A stretch of DNA of 64,000 bases, from NCBI GenBank assembly GCA_039881145.1, contig JAYKKI010000091.1, positions 1,488,001 through 1,552,000 on the forward strand, read 5' to 3'. Made by a program: the position numbers and the translations under genes. The notes under the pieces were generated by a model that saw nothing but the letters and a program-made list of their open reading frames with translations, was not told the DNA's origin and did not search any database. Positions 11,737 through 24,006 of this stretch are shown piece by piece. This DNA comes from Druceiella hillmani. Lineage: Eukaryota; Arthropoda; Insecta; Lepidoptera; Hepialidae. Each line of letters starts with the position of its first letter. Within the stretch, counting starts at the first letter, position 1.

Positions 11737-12910
11737 TTCGAAGGATAATCATTGAATGAAAAATGACCCCTAATATCAGTTATCTGACGGTTGAAAATTC
11801 AAATATATTCAATATGACAAAGCTCTATCTAATTCTTATTGACTGTTTATGACTATTGAAAAATGGGGCCTTATGTCATTTTAATTCACTTCTTTTCGTC
11901 GAGTTTCTTTAAGGTCCGACGAATAAAAAAATGAGTCTCGGAAATTACTATAGATCATCTTCCAACGGGCGAATTATGTTTTTTTTACTAATAACATGCC
12001 AGTGGAGTCTTTGATTTTTTAAATAATTATTGTAAATGAAAACAACGTTTCTGAAAACAAAGTATCACGCAAATTTGATAACTTAAGAGAAAATTAAAAC
12101 ACTAGGAGTTAAGCCATTGTTTCTCTGGAGTTCCACGAGATTTAAATCTTGTACCGTGATTTTCCTCTGTAAAATACATCATTCAACTTTCTAGCTCCTC
12201 TTAAAGCTCTCTTGTAGAATTTTTCTTGTTTTGTTCTTCAAAAAATGCCTATACATTTTAATAAGCTGGCTTCTATTCCATGCTATGTCGCACGAAAGCA
12301 GCATATGCGGAGCGGGCACTCATATCTTTGTATATTTCATTGCATTGACAATTTAATTATATCACTATTACACAATACTGAAATAAATAAATAATATTTC
12401 CTACTGTGTTATGTTGTACTGCATGTAAAACGTAACAATACTACGCTCAAATCAATCTGCCTACATTTGACAAGAATACCCGAGTGGTCATTAGTGTCGA
12501 CATGATTATGTGGTTCGTCCCTTAAATATAAACCTTGTTATTATAGTGAATAAAAAATTCTACACGTTTACCCTTTTCCATTAAGTTCAGTCCTTGCGAT
12601 AGTGAGTATAAATTATTACTGTGACGTATCGGTGCATGGCGCTAAATTATTTTATACCACATTGTAATTACGCTCCTGTTATATAATTTGTGTTAGTTCA
12701 AATGGTAACAAAAGTTGTGGTTCAAATGGCAATATTAAACAAAGATCAGTGCTTAATTTGGTAATTTTTTAACAAACGTAGGTATGTTAATAAATCTTTC
12801 ACAATATTCTTGCCACACAATATTTTTTTTATTTATATAATACTACAGCAAAAATTGCGTAAACTAGTGTTAAGATAAACTTAAAAACAATAGGCGTTTT
12901 CTAGATAATA
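11737..12910. other. AT-rich stretch, nothing recognised
   Basis: No gene, RNA or transposon signature seen between the foldbacks and the Tc1-like element. Confidence 0.45.
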
Positions 12911-14416
12911 TACACTCTTTTGCATAAAAAACTTTTGATTTTGTCATATTATTAACAAAATATTATTTATTAAGAGAATGTACTAATTATAATTGTTACT
13001 GGCAGATATAGTGAATTCTAGCACATAAAAACGAATGTTCTAAATTTGAAATTTGTTCTTTTTTAATGAAAATTCTCTTTCACTGACAAAAAAGTATTTT
13101 CGGCAGTAAATGAAATCCAACTCTTACGTTTTTTATTTTAATGAATAAATTTTAATTCAATTTCTGCTGTTTGCTGCATTAGTTCACTTCTATTTGCTGT
13201 TCTCAGTATGGTTGAAAAAACGATAAGAGCTAGTAAAAGTATTGCGCTGTCTCAGCAGTGTAATGTGAGCCGTTCCACCGTCCAAAGGGCCTGGCAACGA
13301 TACCAAGAAACAGGCTTCGTCAATAGAAGGTCCGGTTCTGGAAGAAAACGATGCACTGAGCTACGGGACGACCGCTTCATAGTCAGTCAAACGCTACGAA
13401 ATCGTCAAGTTATGTAGGTGGATCTCAAACAGAACCTCGAGGACGTCAGAGGTACACGAGTAAGCCTATGGACAGTTAGAAGGAGACTTCAGGCCGTCAA
13501 TATACGTAGCTATCGCCCAGCTCGGGGCCGTATTTTTTCCCATTGCTCCGTGAGCATCGAGTTGCCAGATTGAGATTCGCTAAAACTTTTTCGTCATGGA
13601 CTCAACAAGACTGGAATAGTGTTTTATTCTCCGATGAAGCTCGTATATCGATTAGTAGTGAGGATCGATGTAGGCGAGTCTTACGAAGACCTGGAGAACG
13701 CTACGCAGAAGTGTGCTTTGAGGAAATTACCCCTTACGGTGGAGGCTCCGTAATGTTTTGGGCTGGCATTAACTCAGATGACCGTACTGAGTTAGTTTTT
13801 ATTGAAAATGGCACACTTAATGCGCAAAGGTACATAACAGAGGTTCTTCTTCCTCATGCCCAACCCGCATTAACAGCAGTTGGAGGCTAGTCCATTTTTA
13901 TGGACGACAACGCTCGCGCCCACCGCTCTAGAGACGATTCGTGATTCGTTAGACTGACCAGCTAGAAGTCCCGACCTCAATCCAATAGAACACATATGGG
14001 AAAATCTCAAAAAACATTCATGCCCTTAAAAATGTGATCGTCGCTGAATGGGAACGTATTCCTCAGTAAATGATAAAAAACGTCGTTGAAAGCATGCCTA
14101 GCAGATTAAGCGCATTGATTTTAGCTAGAGGAGGCCATACTCGTTACTAAATTTTCAAATTTTATGTTAAATTAATAAAAAATATTCAAAAATAAACTTT
14201 AGCCATTTTTAATGTACCAGTATGAAAACGCTCGTTGACTTTGCATCGTTTTTTTTATAAATTCGCATTTTTAATGACTGAAGTAGTTAAAAACGATACC
14301 TCAATAATAAATGACAATATTCTCATCATATCGCCATATAAAATGCATCAAATAATAATAAAACAACTCTGATATGGTTTATTCCTATAATGCCCGTTTT
14401 TTTACAAAAGAGTATA
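12911..14416 (+). mobile_element. Tc1-like DNA transposon, decayed
   Basis: The terminal inverted repeats begin TACACTCTTTTGC at 12911 and, on the other strand, TATACTCTTTTGT ending at 14416. They match for roughly 24 bp apart from a few changes. TA dinucleotides bound both ends, as expected of the TA-duplicating Tc1/mariner superfamily. The roughly 1.5 kb length and central DD34E transposase remnant agree. The transposase is broken, so the copy is not autonomous. It lies in the presumed svp intron, just upstream of a 108-bp tandem repeat. Confidence 0.85.
13208..14150 (+). pseudogene. Tc1-like DD34E transposase, frameshifted
   Basis: The N-terminal part (13208-13417) is a helix-turn-helix of the Tc1 type (CNVSRSTVQRAWQRYQETG), ended by a TAG at 13415. 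Reading continues in the same frame to about 13540, then shifts for the segment 13543-13890 with WNSVLFSDEARI, which holds the first catalytic Asp. A TAG at 13888 precedes MDDNARAHRSR, which holds the second Asp. After a further shift and a short deletion, SPDLNPIEHIWENL holds the catalytic Glu, and GGHTRY ends at 14150. The family's usual length is about 340 residues, which this span matches. All catalytic acids are visible, but at least two stops and two frameshifts make it a pseudogene. Confidence 0.85.
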
Positions 14417-14612
14417 TTTAATATCTGTAGAATTACTATTTTCCACCAAATTCAAATATGGTGAAGCACTTAATTGTCTAATTCAAATTAACCTAAACCG
14501 TTTATTTAATTATAGCGTACACTTAACATGTTATTAGGTAAGATTCGACTTTTCCTTCTTTTAATACATCATTGTAATGATCTTGTCATGGAATACGGAA
14601 CGACGGAATTAT

Positions 14613-14900
14613 GGAATTTTTCACACATTTTATTATTGGTAACATCATGTTTACGTTTATTATTTGTTAGTGTTTTATATCGTATTAGATTTGGTAGTCA
14701 TTTGATTTTATCGTTACTTACGGAATTTTCACGCATTTTATTATCGGTGACATAATGTTTACGTTTATTATTTGTTCGTGTTTTGGGCCATAGTAGATTT
14801 AGTAGTCGTTTGATCTTATTATTACTTACGGGATTTTTCACTCATTTTGGTATCGGTGACGTCATGTTTATGTCGATTATTTGTTATTCGTTTAATTTTG
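14613..14900 (+). repeat. 108-bp diverged tandem repeat, ~2.6 copies
   Basis: Units begin at 14613, 14722 and 14830 with ggaattttt-cac-cattttatta. Each continues through tatcggtgac-tcatgtttac-tttattatttgtt and tagtcgtttgat-ttat-attactta. The copies differ by scattered substitutions and small indels. The ORFs across them are consequences of the repeat rather than genes. Confidence 0.75.
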
Positions 14901-15203
14901 TTTCCGAGCTATGCCATTATAAACTTTTCAAACAAAATTATTATTTTTTACTTTACATTTTCTTTTACTTTGCGTTTCTTTGTAATATTTTCATTTCTCA
15001 TTCTATCTATCAAAAGCTAAGAAATAGTATTTATTATAAACGAACATTTTGCGGAATTTAATTCGTTTCGATATTTTTATCTGTCCAATTGACAATATTT
15101 TCTCATGTCTTTCTTTAATTAATAAACATAATGAAAACTATGTGTATTAAAATTTCATTTGGCCTACAACTATAGAGAAATTTACAATTGTTATACTATG
15201 AGT

Positions 15204-15508
15204 AATTCTTTTCTATATTCCCGATCGGCGGTATTCCGTTACGCCACTCAAAATTTAATTTGGAGGCGTCCGCCGAAACCGTAATCCCGACCCAACAAAC
15301 CATAAAACGCGCATTAAATCAGTCAAAAAATGAACTGGCACCCTTCGCGTCGACACAAATAATCGATACACCACCCACTCCACGACCTGAGTCGAGACAA
15401 AGAGCGCTGACACTAAATAAAAACGACAGCCCGCATACAGACTCCACCGTACTTAATATACACGAACGAATAAAACTTCGAATAGGGATACACGGGTCTG
15501 CTGAGTAA
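15204..15508 (+). other. Uncharacterised open frame, ~100 codons
   Basis: A frame free of stops and without an ATG at its start encodes a polar, Pro/Thr/Ser-rich sequence (including TPPTPRPESRQRALTLNK), ending at TAA 15508. Its composition is more protein-like than other ORFs in the intron. No domain is recognised; a retroelement Gag fragment, an unrecognised exon or chance are all possible. No clear splice sites were identified. Confidence 0.2.
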
Positions 15509-15954
15509 TGTCTAACGGAGAAATTGTATTAATAACTCGTTTTAATTGGGTTACTAGTAATTTAAGTACAACTCAAAATGGAGCATTTTTATTTTTATTT
15601 TCCATATACACATAGGTAATAGAGACATTTTTAATTCTAATAATACCATTGTTTCAAATTTTAAAAACTCCTTATAAACTGCAAAAATACCACCGTGAAG
15701 TTATTGATATTTTATTTTTCCTTCATCCATGCATTTCGTATAGAGATGAAGAAGAAAAATGATAAGGAAGAAAGGTTGTAACTCGGGGTTTAGTGTGCAT
15801 TCGAATTTAACCATCGATCTCTTTCTATAGGTACAGTTGTATATGTTATGTGTGTTTCCAACTTTAGTTATTATGTACTTTACATTGATAAATGTTAACA
15901 CATTATTCAAAATATTACGTAGTAATGAAATCATCATATTAAACTCGCTACGCT
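15509..15954. other. AT-rich stretch, nothing recognised
   Basis: No gene or repeat signature seen. Confidence 0.45.
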
Positions 15955-16260
15955 GAGAACGAATCGAACCCAGGAAAAATCGATCCGTGTAAAGCAGCAG
16001 CAGAAGGCACCGGCAGCCGGTAGCGGCGCGTGCCGCAATCCGATCCGACGCCCGCGGCGCGCGCCCGATCCGATTATTACTCCGGAATTATGTAATTACC
16101 GTGTCATAATCTGTATTATTATGTCGGAGGTGGCGCAGCGCAGCTCGTAATGACGGAACGCTAACCGCGCTCCCGCAGAACGCCATTGTCGCTATTGTTT
16201 AAATATGACGCCCCGTCGAATATTATTGGGGCACCTCGCCACGCTACGGCCGTCGTAATG
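15955..16260. promoter_or_regulatory. Strong intronic island, candidate enhancer
   Basis: One of the most striking islands: a very GC-rich block (16010-16075) leads into homeodomain-type sites (TGTAATTACCGTGTC near 16089) and another GC block to about 16250. No frame encodes a recognisable protein. The alternation of GC-rich blocks with clustered TAAT sites is typical of deeply conserved developmental enhancers. Conservation cannot be tested here. Confidence 0.45.
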
Positions 16261-16959
16261 TATTGTATATTTTCTTTTTGTATCACTATCTCGCTCTCTA
16301 TACACAAGAAATTTCCAGCGATGCTGCACCATTAAAAATACGACCCACGATTATTTTCCCCGGAGTATATCGTAAACGCGAAGAGGAAAGAAAAGTCGAA
16401 AAAAATTGACACTATAGTTATGTAATTATCGGGAACCAGCAATATCGACGACGCGTAACTTTGTTTAAGAATGATATGACTCACCTAGCTTTTATTTTCA
16501 ACCCATAAAATAAAGTGAACTTACGCTTCTATATAGCTAAATTAATAAACGCTGAAGAATGTATGGGTCGCACTACTTTTTTACGTATATGTCACACTGC
16601 TCCTCTTTACGGTTGTTCTGGCATCTTTCTGTCCTATTCCTTTTTAAGTGTTCCCTTTGTTTACATATTCCTCAATAGACAGAAAAGCATAAATCGATGT
16701 CGAGGACAAGGATCTTATCCTTGGTTTTCTAGAGCTTACGTGGTTTGATTTGCGGTCTTTCACATTTTTGTTCTTTTTATTTTCACAAATATAGAAAATT
16801 TAGTGTTTTGTCATCATACTTATACATAAATTATTACAACATATATATTATTAATGATATATTTTGAATTTTTTTGTTTGCCAGCTTAGTGTCAGTATTA
16901 CATATACAGTAATTTTTATTTATTTCTTAAAGGCGGTTTGCTAAAAACTTCTAATTAAA
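16261..16959. other. AT-rich stretch, nothing recognised
   Basis: A 77-codon ORF at 16515 lacks any recognisable motif. No repeats identified. Confidence 0.45.
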
Positions 16960-17190
16960 GCATTTGAGAAAACCCTCGCTGCCATCAATTGTGCTCCGCG
17001 ATACGACAGGAATATAAGCTAGGTAGTCAACCGAGCATTTTTTACTGGGTGCACCTAGCCGGACGGACAATAGCGGATCAGTAGTTAAACGGGCCCCGGG
17101 TGGGACGATGTTCAGCGGGCGGTGGCCGAGGGCGGCCTTTGTCCCGGCCGCGCTCCACTTTGCTTTATTTGCAGCACTTTTTTAGAATGC
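16960..17190. promoter_or_regulatory. GC-rich intronic island, candidate enhancer
   Basis: Includes GGGCCCCGGGTGGG near 17090 and ggcggtggccgagggcgg, then grades into TTTAATCAAATTTAAAT. No coding signal. Candidate conserved non-coding element. Confidence 0.4.
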
Positions 17191-18279
17191 TGCCGCTTTG
17201 GTTTAATCAAATTTAAATGGAAGTTTCGATAGCAGAGCGAGGCGAGATGTTCGTTGTTTGTTGACAGCTTAAAACTCGATGCGAATAGATTTAGGGTGCA
17301 TATTCAACATTTAGATCTTTCAGGATCAATTCACTCATTCCAAATTAAAGCTATTGCAAACCTATATAAAATACGGTAGAAGTTTCGGGAAAGCAAATAC
17401 TAGTTAAAGTGACCAAATTGTTTGGAACTAATTTGTATTCCGTAAAGGAAAAAAACGCGAAGAGAAACTAGGTAAATTATTTCATCCTATGCCTCATTTT
17501 ATATCATAAATATATTGGAAATAATATCCTTCATACCCAAGTCTATAATATTTATAATAATTGTCGTAACTTATTTATAATTTGATGTCGCTTATGGAAG
17601 TAATTATACTGAACCACTAAAAAGTTTTAAACAATATATGTCTTTATTTAGTTGGTGTTTCAATAAGATTATTTCTGTTATAGGATAATCATTATTGCAG
17701 AAAAGAAAAAAAACTAATATTTAACTGTTAATTTCAATTAAACCTGTATACTAATGAGTATGTAAATACATGATAATTTCACCTATTCAAAGTATTTTTA
17801 TCCTTAAGCTCTTTTCCACATGTTTCCACATGTTCCCTCCATGGTTAACGGCAAGAAATTATAAGAAGCTAGCAGAGCTTTCGACTTTTCTGCTAACTTT
17901 TTTCTACCGCGAACATATTAAGTTTACTAATTTAATATATTGGGCGTTAATTTTGTAGAAATTCATTATTCACAATTAGACGAAACTACGTGATGTAGTA
18001 TTATTTCTACTTTCTTTATGTTCTTTATTACAACCTAGGTTTCGTTGTATTACAACATCTTCAGGTGGGCTGTTAGCAAAGATCTTGCTATAAGGATATT
18101 AAATTTACATCAAATAAACCCCAGTTACAGGTGGAGAATGAGGTATTATCTAATAGGGTCGATATTTACAATTACGAATATAGTTTTCTAACTTGCAAGT
18201 GTTGGTAAATAGAGTATAATCTCGAACCGCCTTGTCATACTCGTACACATAGGTGCAGATTTTCTTTGTGTAATTTTAA
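17191..18279. other. AT-rich stretch, nothing recognised
   Basis: A small direct repeat tttccacatgtttccacatg occurs near 17813. No gene signature seen. Confidence 0.45.
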
Positions 18280-18600
18280 AACAACCTCTGAGAACTCGGA
18301 ATCACTGTCGTGGCGCATCACGAACACGTCGTTATTTATAAAGCCATCGAACACTTCGGTTCGAGTGCCGGCGGTACGAGCGACTAAAACGGCAATGTCA
18401 AGTGGCGTCGACGCCGTCGAGTGGCGCTAATACGTGATAAAGATCGGAAAGTGTCAAAGTGCAAAGTTCGCTCGCGGCTTCCGCCACTTCTTCCGCCGCG
18501 TCCTTTTGTCACGCTGCGACCACCGCCCTACTTGACGCGCCGATCGCAGATTGCGCCATACCCAGGTTGGCTCGCTTTATTTGTGTATCGAATGATAAAA
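18280..18600. promoter_or_regulatory. GC-rich intronic island, candidate enhancer
   Basis: GC-rich between roughly 18300 and 18570 with repeated GGCGTCGACGCC-type motifs. The 98-codon frame has an Arg/Pro-rich random composition without a recognisable domain. Confidence 0.35.
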
Positions 18601-18643
18601 GCATTGACACGTTCTAATGCGGATAATGTGTTACGGAGATATG

Positions 18644-18695
18644 TGGGGGGGGGGGGGCATTCACAGCTCAAGATAGTGTTTTCACAGCTCAAGAT
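18644..18695 (+). repeat. Poly-G run and 15-bp direct repeat
   Basis: About 13 consecutive G at 18645-18657 are followed by two copies of ttcacagctcaagat (18660-18674 and 18681-18695). Confidence 0.8.
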
Positions 18696-18699
18696 GTAT

Positions 18700-19539
18700 G
18701 TTTTAAATTTACGTTAATTATAAAATAATTAAAAACAGAATTAATGTTAATTAAAAAACAAATACGTTCAGTTGGTTTAAATAATGGAAATGATCTCTTT
18801 TGTCTGGAAAATAGCTCGAAAGGAAGACGCATGTATTATCGTATGGTACTTAGTAAAAAAGAAATATAAATGCAAAACTAGTAATATCGGTACCTAGGAA
18901 ATCAAATAATATATGTTTGCCGAAATTAAAAATTTAAATCTATGAGTCTACTCGCCGCTAACTCTAAAATGCGTTGTGCAATATCTGATGAGAAATTTTA
19001 CATAGAAATGTGTACATCGGCAGAGGTTAATAACGTCAGTACCATTTCACACGAATGTAGCGTCTCGATTGAAAATGATATTATGTTAAAGTGACTTCAC
19101 CAAAAAAAAAACGAGGAGAAAACTTTTACAACACCTTCTTCAAATGCTCGCGATACGAAGTAGATGAAAACGATAAACTACTCTACTTCAACAGTGTTAT
19201 TTAATAGTGGCACGGATGACAATTTAAAATATTTACTCTGTCATATCAGTGGTTAACTATGACCTTCAATAACAAATATACTGTATTGGCTAATATTATT
19301 TATTAAGCATGAGTAATTCAAAAAACATTAAATAATTAAGACGACTTTAAGCTTGAGAGATATGTAAATGTTTTATTAACAAGGATATTTATTAAATCTT
19401 ACGTCTATCGTTCATTTATCACTGTGAGATGCAGATACATCGCTCAGTTGTTACCACTTACTATGCGCAAAACATGGTAAACCATGCAGTTACCACTGTT
19501 TACCACCACTACCGACATTATTAATATACCATTGCCCTT
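18700..19539. other. AT-rich stretch, nothing recognised
   Basis: No gene, RNA or transposon signature seen. Confidence 0.45.
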
Positions 19540-19860
19540 CACCTCACAATCCCTTGAGACATCCTGAAAACGGATAATTAGACCGCAACGTTCGCAACAA
19601 GTGAGCATCATAGGTTGCACGAGAGACGGGGTGGCCGCTAATGAGTAAGCGACAGCGAGGATGCGTATAACATGACAGAGGGATGTGTAAACGTGTTAAT
19701 TTGACAGCGGCACCGGTACGGTGCGGACGGTAGGCTAGACAACTCCCACAAGGGAGTGCACCCCAGAGGCTAGCTTTTGATTTGCATTTCATTGTACTCG
19801 TGAGAGGGCGTAACGGGGGCAAATTCGCGATATTCGCTGTTTACGTGTGTTTTTTGCGAA
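19540..19860. promoter_or_regulatory. GC-richer intronic island
   Basis: Contains GGCACCGGTACGGTGC (near 19709) and CTCCCACAAGGGAG, both near-palindromic. No protein recognised in any frame. Candidate regulatory island by composition. Confidence 0.3.
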
Positions 19861-19920
19861 TATGGTATTTTCACTCGATATAGCGGATTAGGCAATGTGA
19901 GGAGATGTTACTGAAAAAAT

Positions 19921-19978
19921 ATCCAATTTTTTCATGTATATGTTTTATAAAACTATATACAAACATGGAGAATTGGAT
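19921..19978. repeat. Imperfect hairpin, 58 nt
   Basis: ATCCAATT at 19921 pairs with AATTGGAT ending at 19978. Further inside, CATG pairs with CATG and TATATGTTTTA pairs with TAAAACTATATA. The shape is hairpin-like, but the loop is almost absent, so a microRNA is unlikely; a small foldback relic is preferred. Confidence 0.45.
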
Positions 19979-21689
19979 CAATAAGAAAATTTAAAAAGTA
20001 TATTTTTGCTATTGAATATCAAATTAGAAAAATAAAACCTACAATCCAGCCACGAATTTATGGCAAAAGAACAAACTTCGGGTATTTCTATGTATTTAAA
20101 GAATTCATCCAAGCCTTCCTTTTCAATTTTACCACATTCGGTCTTAAACTAAAAGACATATGATGCTCTGCCACTTCAATGGACATGACGAAATAAATAT
20201 TCTATTTTTACAATGTGCCTGCGGGACCCTAAAAAGTATTATCGTTTTCAACTATTTAATCGCCCGTCCAATTCATTCGTTTTGTGTTAGAAAATCATAT
20301 TTTGGGGAAGATTTGAGGCTAAGGATAAGATTTATAGGGGCAGAAAAGTGACAAAGTGAAAATGACAAAACCGAAATCGGCTTATTTATTGAGTGATCAT
20401 TCTGACTATTCCGGCCGACATACCACCGACCCCGATGGCTCGTATTGTTTGGTGAACATATCGTAGTATTATGATAGCTTTCAAATATGACTAAAAAAAT
20501 ATTGGACTGAATTGAACTGAGAAGGTCTAAACTCCGCGGGTCTTCTGTCTAGGGTTTATAAAAGGTTAGAATTACTTAGATATCTAGGAGCGGAGTTTAC
20601 TGACGAGTCTGAGAACAGCGCTTCGTCATGATAAGATGACGCTCTGCGTGCCGGACTGCTCTTACTCTGTTAATAAGATAATCACGAGAATTACTAACAA
20701 ATACAAGATGTAATAACTCCCCCTTTGAAGAGTAAATTTACAATCTTGTTTATGTTTATGTCATAGAAGCTCTAATTCTAGATATTGGTTCCGGTAGATT
20801 GACTGTGTCTGTATCAGAAGCATGTTCATAGTCTACGTTATTCGGATTAGGTACGTGTCTAACTAGATATTTTTTTACATTTGAATTTACAATTATAAAT
20901 CTGATAGCTAATATAGTATACTATGCTTAAGAATATATAAGTAGGGATACATGAGTAATAATGCCTAATATTTGAAGATATGAGATTTAACTATTGAGTC
21001 TACATTATTTGTGTTTTCCTTAAATATTTTATTTTAAAATTTTAAGTATTTTTCTAAGTGAAGGAAATATAATTTGATTTTTATATTTGTATATTCTTAT
21101 ATCAGTGTTGTAGAATAAATATGAGATAACATTGTATAATTTTATATATGAGTGATTATCGAAAAGGTTTTGAAATCTGAAATTGCTAATTACTTTAAAG
21201 GTTCACTAAAACATATTGGTACCTCGTCTCTTAAGTTTTTTAGAGTTTCAAATATGTCAGTATATGAGCAAGAATCGAAATGATGAAATAGTATGTTTTA
21301 TTATTTATTTTCAGGGTAGCGTAAGACACTGCACGTGTTCTTTCTGATTTAATTAACTGTCGAGAATGTTCAAGGATTTGCTCAATATATGGTGTACATT
21401 CGTTTAAGTCTAGGAATCTGAACTTGCAATTGACTTTTGTCGCGTTTTCATGTTCGATTATGACTGAGTAAAAATACGATTTTCTGATAAGGATCTCAAG
21501 AATTTGAAATATAATTCATCAAGAATGTGGTATTTAATTAAAGGATCAAATGGAGGTTCTACTATTATTGGTTCAGGAGTATCTGAGAATGAAACCCGAG
21601 TATCTACCAGGTTGAATAAGGTTTACAGGAATAGAGCGTCAGCCGCAATGTTTACTATTTCTTTTCTATAGGCAATTCTATAATCATTT

Positions 21690-22400
21690 TCTTCGAAATT
21701 AAAAGTCAACGTTGAAGTTGACTGCTTGGATTTTTGTAGTTAAATAACCAGTTGAGAGAGCAATAATAAATAATGAAATCGAATGTATGGTCAAAGAGAT
21801 ATGGTCGAAAGGTTTTATAACCAAAGATGATGGTTAATAACTCTTTTTCTGTCCTATTAAGATTAGTTTCACATTTATTAAATGTTCGAGGAGTATATGC
21901 AATTGATCGGTCTTTGCCGATTTTGACTTGCGAAAGAATTGGCGTAGTTAGGTGCGTCGCAGTTTAATATGAAAGGTTTCTTAAAATCTGGATAGGCGAG
22001 TAAAGGAGTAGAGATAAATCTAGATTTCAAAATTTCAAAGGTGATTTATTGCTCGTTTTTCCAGAAATATCACATCCTTTTCTAAAAGGGTTCTAAGGGG
22101 TTTTACTAACTTTGAAAGAATCAAGAAAATATTTAACGCCTTTGGGTGATTTGGGTATTGGGAATTCACTGACTGATTTGATTTTTTCAGGATTTGGTTT
22201 TAGGCTCAGTGATTATATGGCCTAAATAAGTGATTTCTTTGTGTAAAAATTTGCATTTATTGGGTTGAAGTTTTAGACTGAAATTTTGTAATCGTTGAAA
22301 ATCAGTAAATAAGTTATATATGTATAATTTCAGGTTATATGAGTAAAAAAATGTTGTCTAGATATACAGAGCTTCGATTGCCTGAATGATTCAGCGTGTT
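21690..22400 (-). pseudogene. Ty3/gypsy reverse transcriptase-RNase H remnant
   Basis: Read on the minus strand, a VYLDN box at about 22360 replaces the catalytic YLDD of reverse transcriptase. It is followed by the typical LGHII segment, a KP-PEKIK linker and then an RNase H-like region (IAYTPRTFNK, TEKELLTI, LNWLF) down to about 21735. Stops and frameshifts interrupt it repeatedly. The order reverse transcriptase, then connection, then RNase H is that of metavirid pol genes. Gag, protease and integrase were not identified with confidence in the flanking 1.3 kb and 1 kb. Confidence 0.65.
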
Positions 22401-22895
22401 ATTTATTTGATTGTTTACTTCGTATTTATAACATTCGAGATATCTGTAGGATTTGGTATGGATAGATATATTTTGAAGTTGTCCTAATAAGATATCGGAT
22501 ATCGGGATCTGAAAATATATCGGAATATCGGGAACACATGTCGTACAAGGAGTTTATCTCTTCGTGATGAGATATAAAATTTGTAGTAGATTTAAAACAT
22601 CGTTAGTGCGTCGAAGAATTTGCAGAGTGGTTTGAGGAGGAAAGTATTGTATTAATTGGCAAGTAGGTTTTAGTTTGTAGGGGGCGAGGTATGATATCAA
22701 GTTAGACTTCACTGAAACAAATTTTTCAGAAGTATTTATGACAGAAATATTTATCCGGTTATTGTCTTTTAGCTTATCATTTCACTGCGGGAAGAGATAG
22801 TATACACGGGTTCGGTAAATTGCAACGGAATATTAGAATTCTAAATTTTCAGGGTACTTGTATTATAATCTATAATGCATTCTGAGTCGGTCCTT

Positions 22896-22940
22896 AAAAT
22901 TAGTTTAGATTATAATGCGATCATAATCTAAACTAATTTT
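22896..22940. repeat. Perfect 18-bp-arm hairpin
   Basis: AAAATTAGTTTAGATTAT, a 9-base spacer (aatgcgatc), then its exact reverse complement. It lies inside the gypsy-type relic, in the part expected to be gag or protease, and is not a known element feature. Confidence 0.8.
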
Positions 22941-23947
22941 GTCCACTACATGAAATTTATACAATTCTTTTTTTTGGTTCGAAAATAACTGCAAGTTGAA
23001 TGAACTTAAGGTAGCAGTAGATTCGTTGCATGTGTCAATGCCTTTTAATTTGAATTTATTAAAATTTAGAGTAGGCGACGTTTATGTTGAAGATTTTTTT
23101 TTAAGCATACCGATGAACTGGTATTTAGCGAAAATAATAAGGGTTGAGAAGAAAGTATTGTTTTTAAGATAATATAAGGTAAAAGTTGTTTGGAACGGTT
23201 GGAAGTGATCTCGAATACCTTTTCCGAAATGTTTGAATGTTCTGTTTGTGAATCGATGTTTTGTGTTAATTTAAGTAGTATATATTTTTTTAACATTTGA
23301 AGTATCGAATGTGTTTGTTTTAATAGCTCAGTTATTTTATGATTATGAAGTTAGTTAAACAATATTTAAAAATTAAATTAAATGTTAAAAATGTAAGTCA
23401 GATTGTACAAAATCAAAATTTCTGAAGTAAATTACAATGATGAAGCAAATTATAAATTACAATTATTACAGGGTGTATGTAGCTTACAGTATTATGAAAC
23501 GAGTGGCTCACGTTAGAGACGGCGGTGATTGGAGTGTCGTCAGTGTTGGGCTTCGAAGCAGGTATTCGAGGGAGATGCTACTTACTATTTGCCCGGTTTA
23601 TGCAGATCAGTGATATTAGATTTTGATGACTTCCGGTCTGGTGAAAATTATCTGTAGTCGTCTGTGAACTTTGTGATTTTTGACTGCGAGTTCATTGGTT
23701 CTTGTTTTAGACGATAATAACTAGTATCGGTTTAGAAAATTTTCGTTGATGAGGCGCTTTCGCGGATTTTCTTTGAAATACCTTAAGCTGCCACCAAAAT
23801 GTGCAGAGTTTGCTGACGAATTTGGGAAAACTGCTATTACCGTGTAAATATGAGAATCACGAGAACAGTGCCGTGTGAACTAATAAGTCTAGGGTTTAAC
23901 AAATAGGTATTTAGTAAGCGCGGATAGAAGATCGGCATAATTAAGAT

Positions 23948-24006
23948 AATTCTACGCGGATGAAACCGCGGGCCACATCTAGTTTTGATTGATCACATCT
24001 AGTTTT
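23948..24006 (+). mobile_element. Helitron-type 3' terminus
   Basis: CGCGG-atgaaa-CCGCG (23955-23970) forms a short GC hairpin, followed after eight bases by CTAG (23979-23982) and T. This is the layout of rolling-circle transposon 3' ends abundant in Lepidoptera. The tail acatctagtttt is repeated once more at 23995-24006. The left boundary is not seen, so only the terminus is called. Confidence 0.55.

Larger units (their letters stand above)
20590..23880 (-). mobile_element. Degenerate Ty3/gypsy-type LTR retroelement
   Basis: The ends carry related direct repeats: about 20590-20700 (ggagtttactgacgag ... aatcacgagaa) and about 23802-23875 (agagtttgctgacgaa ... aatcacgagaa), the right copy lacking about 50 bp. 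On the minus strand a purine tract (CAAAGGGGGAG, rc of about 20719-20729) precedes the downstream repeat, as a polypurine tract would. Between them lies a minus-strand pol remnant. The span of about 3.3 kb is shorter than intact elements (5-8 kb), so parts of gag, integrase and any env are missing or unrecognisable. Insect elements of this class can be endogenous retroviruses; nothing here is intact. The motif gtctagggttt occurs near both ends in a position that does not fit simple LTRs, hinting at rearrangement. Confidence 0.65.

Noticed and set aside
19921..19978. MicroRNA precursor
   Set aside because: The stem has bulges and almost no terminal loop and is AT-rich; a foldback relic is more likely.
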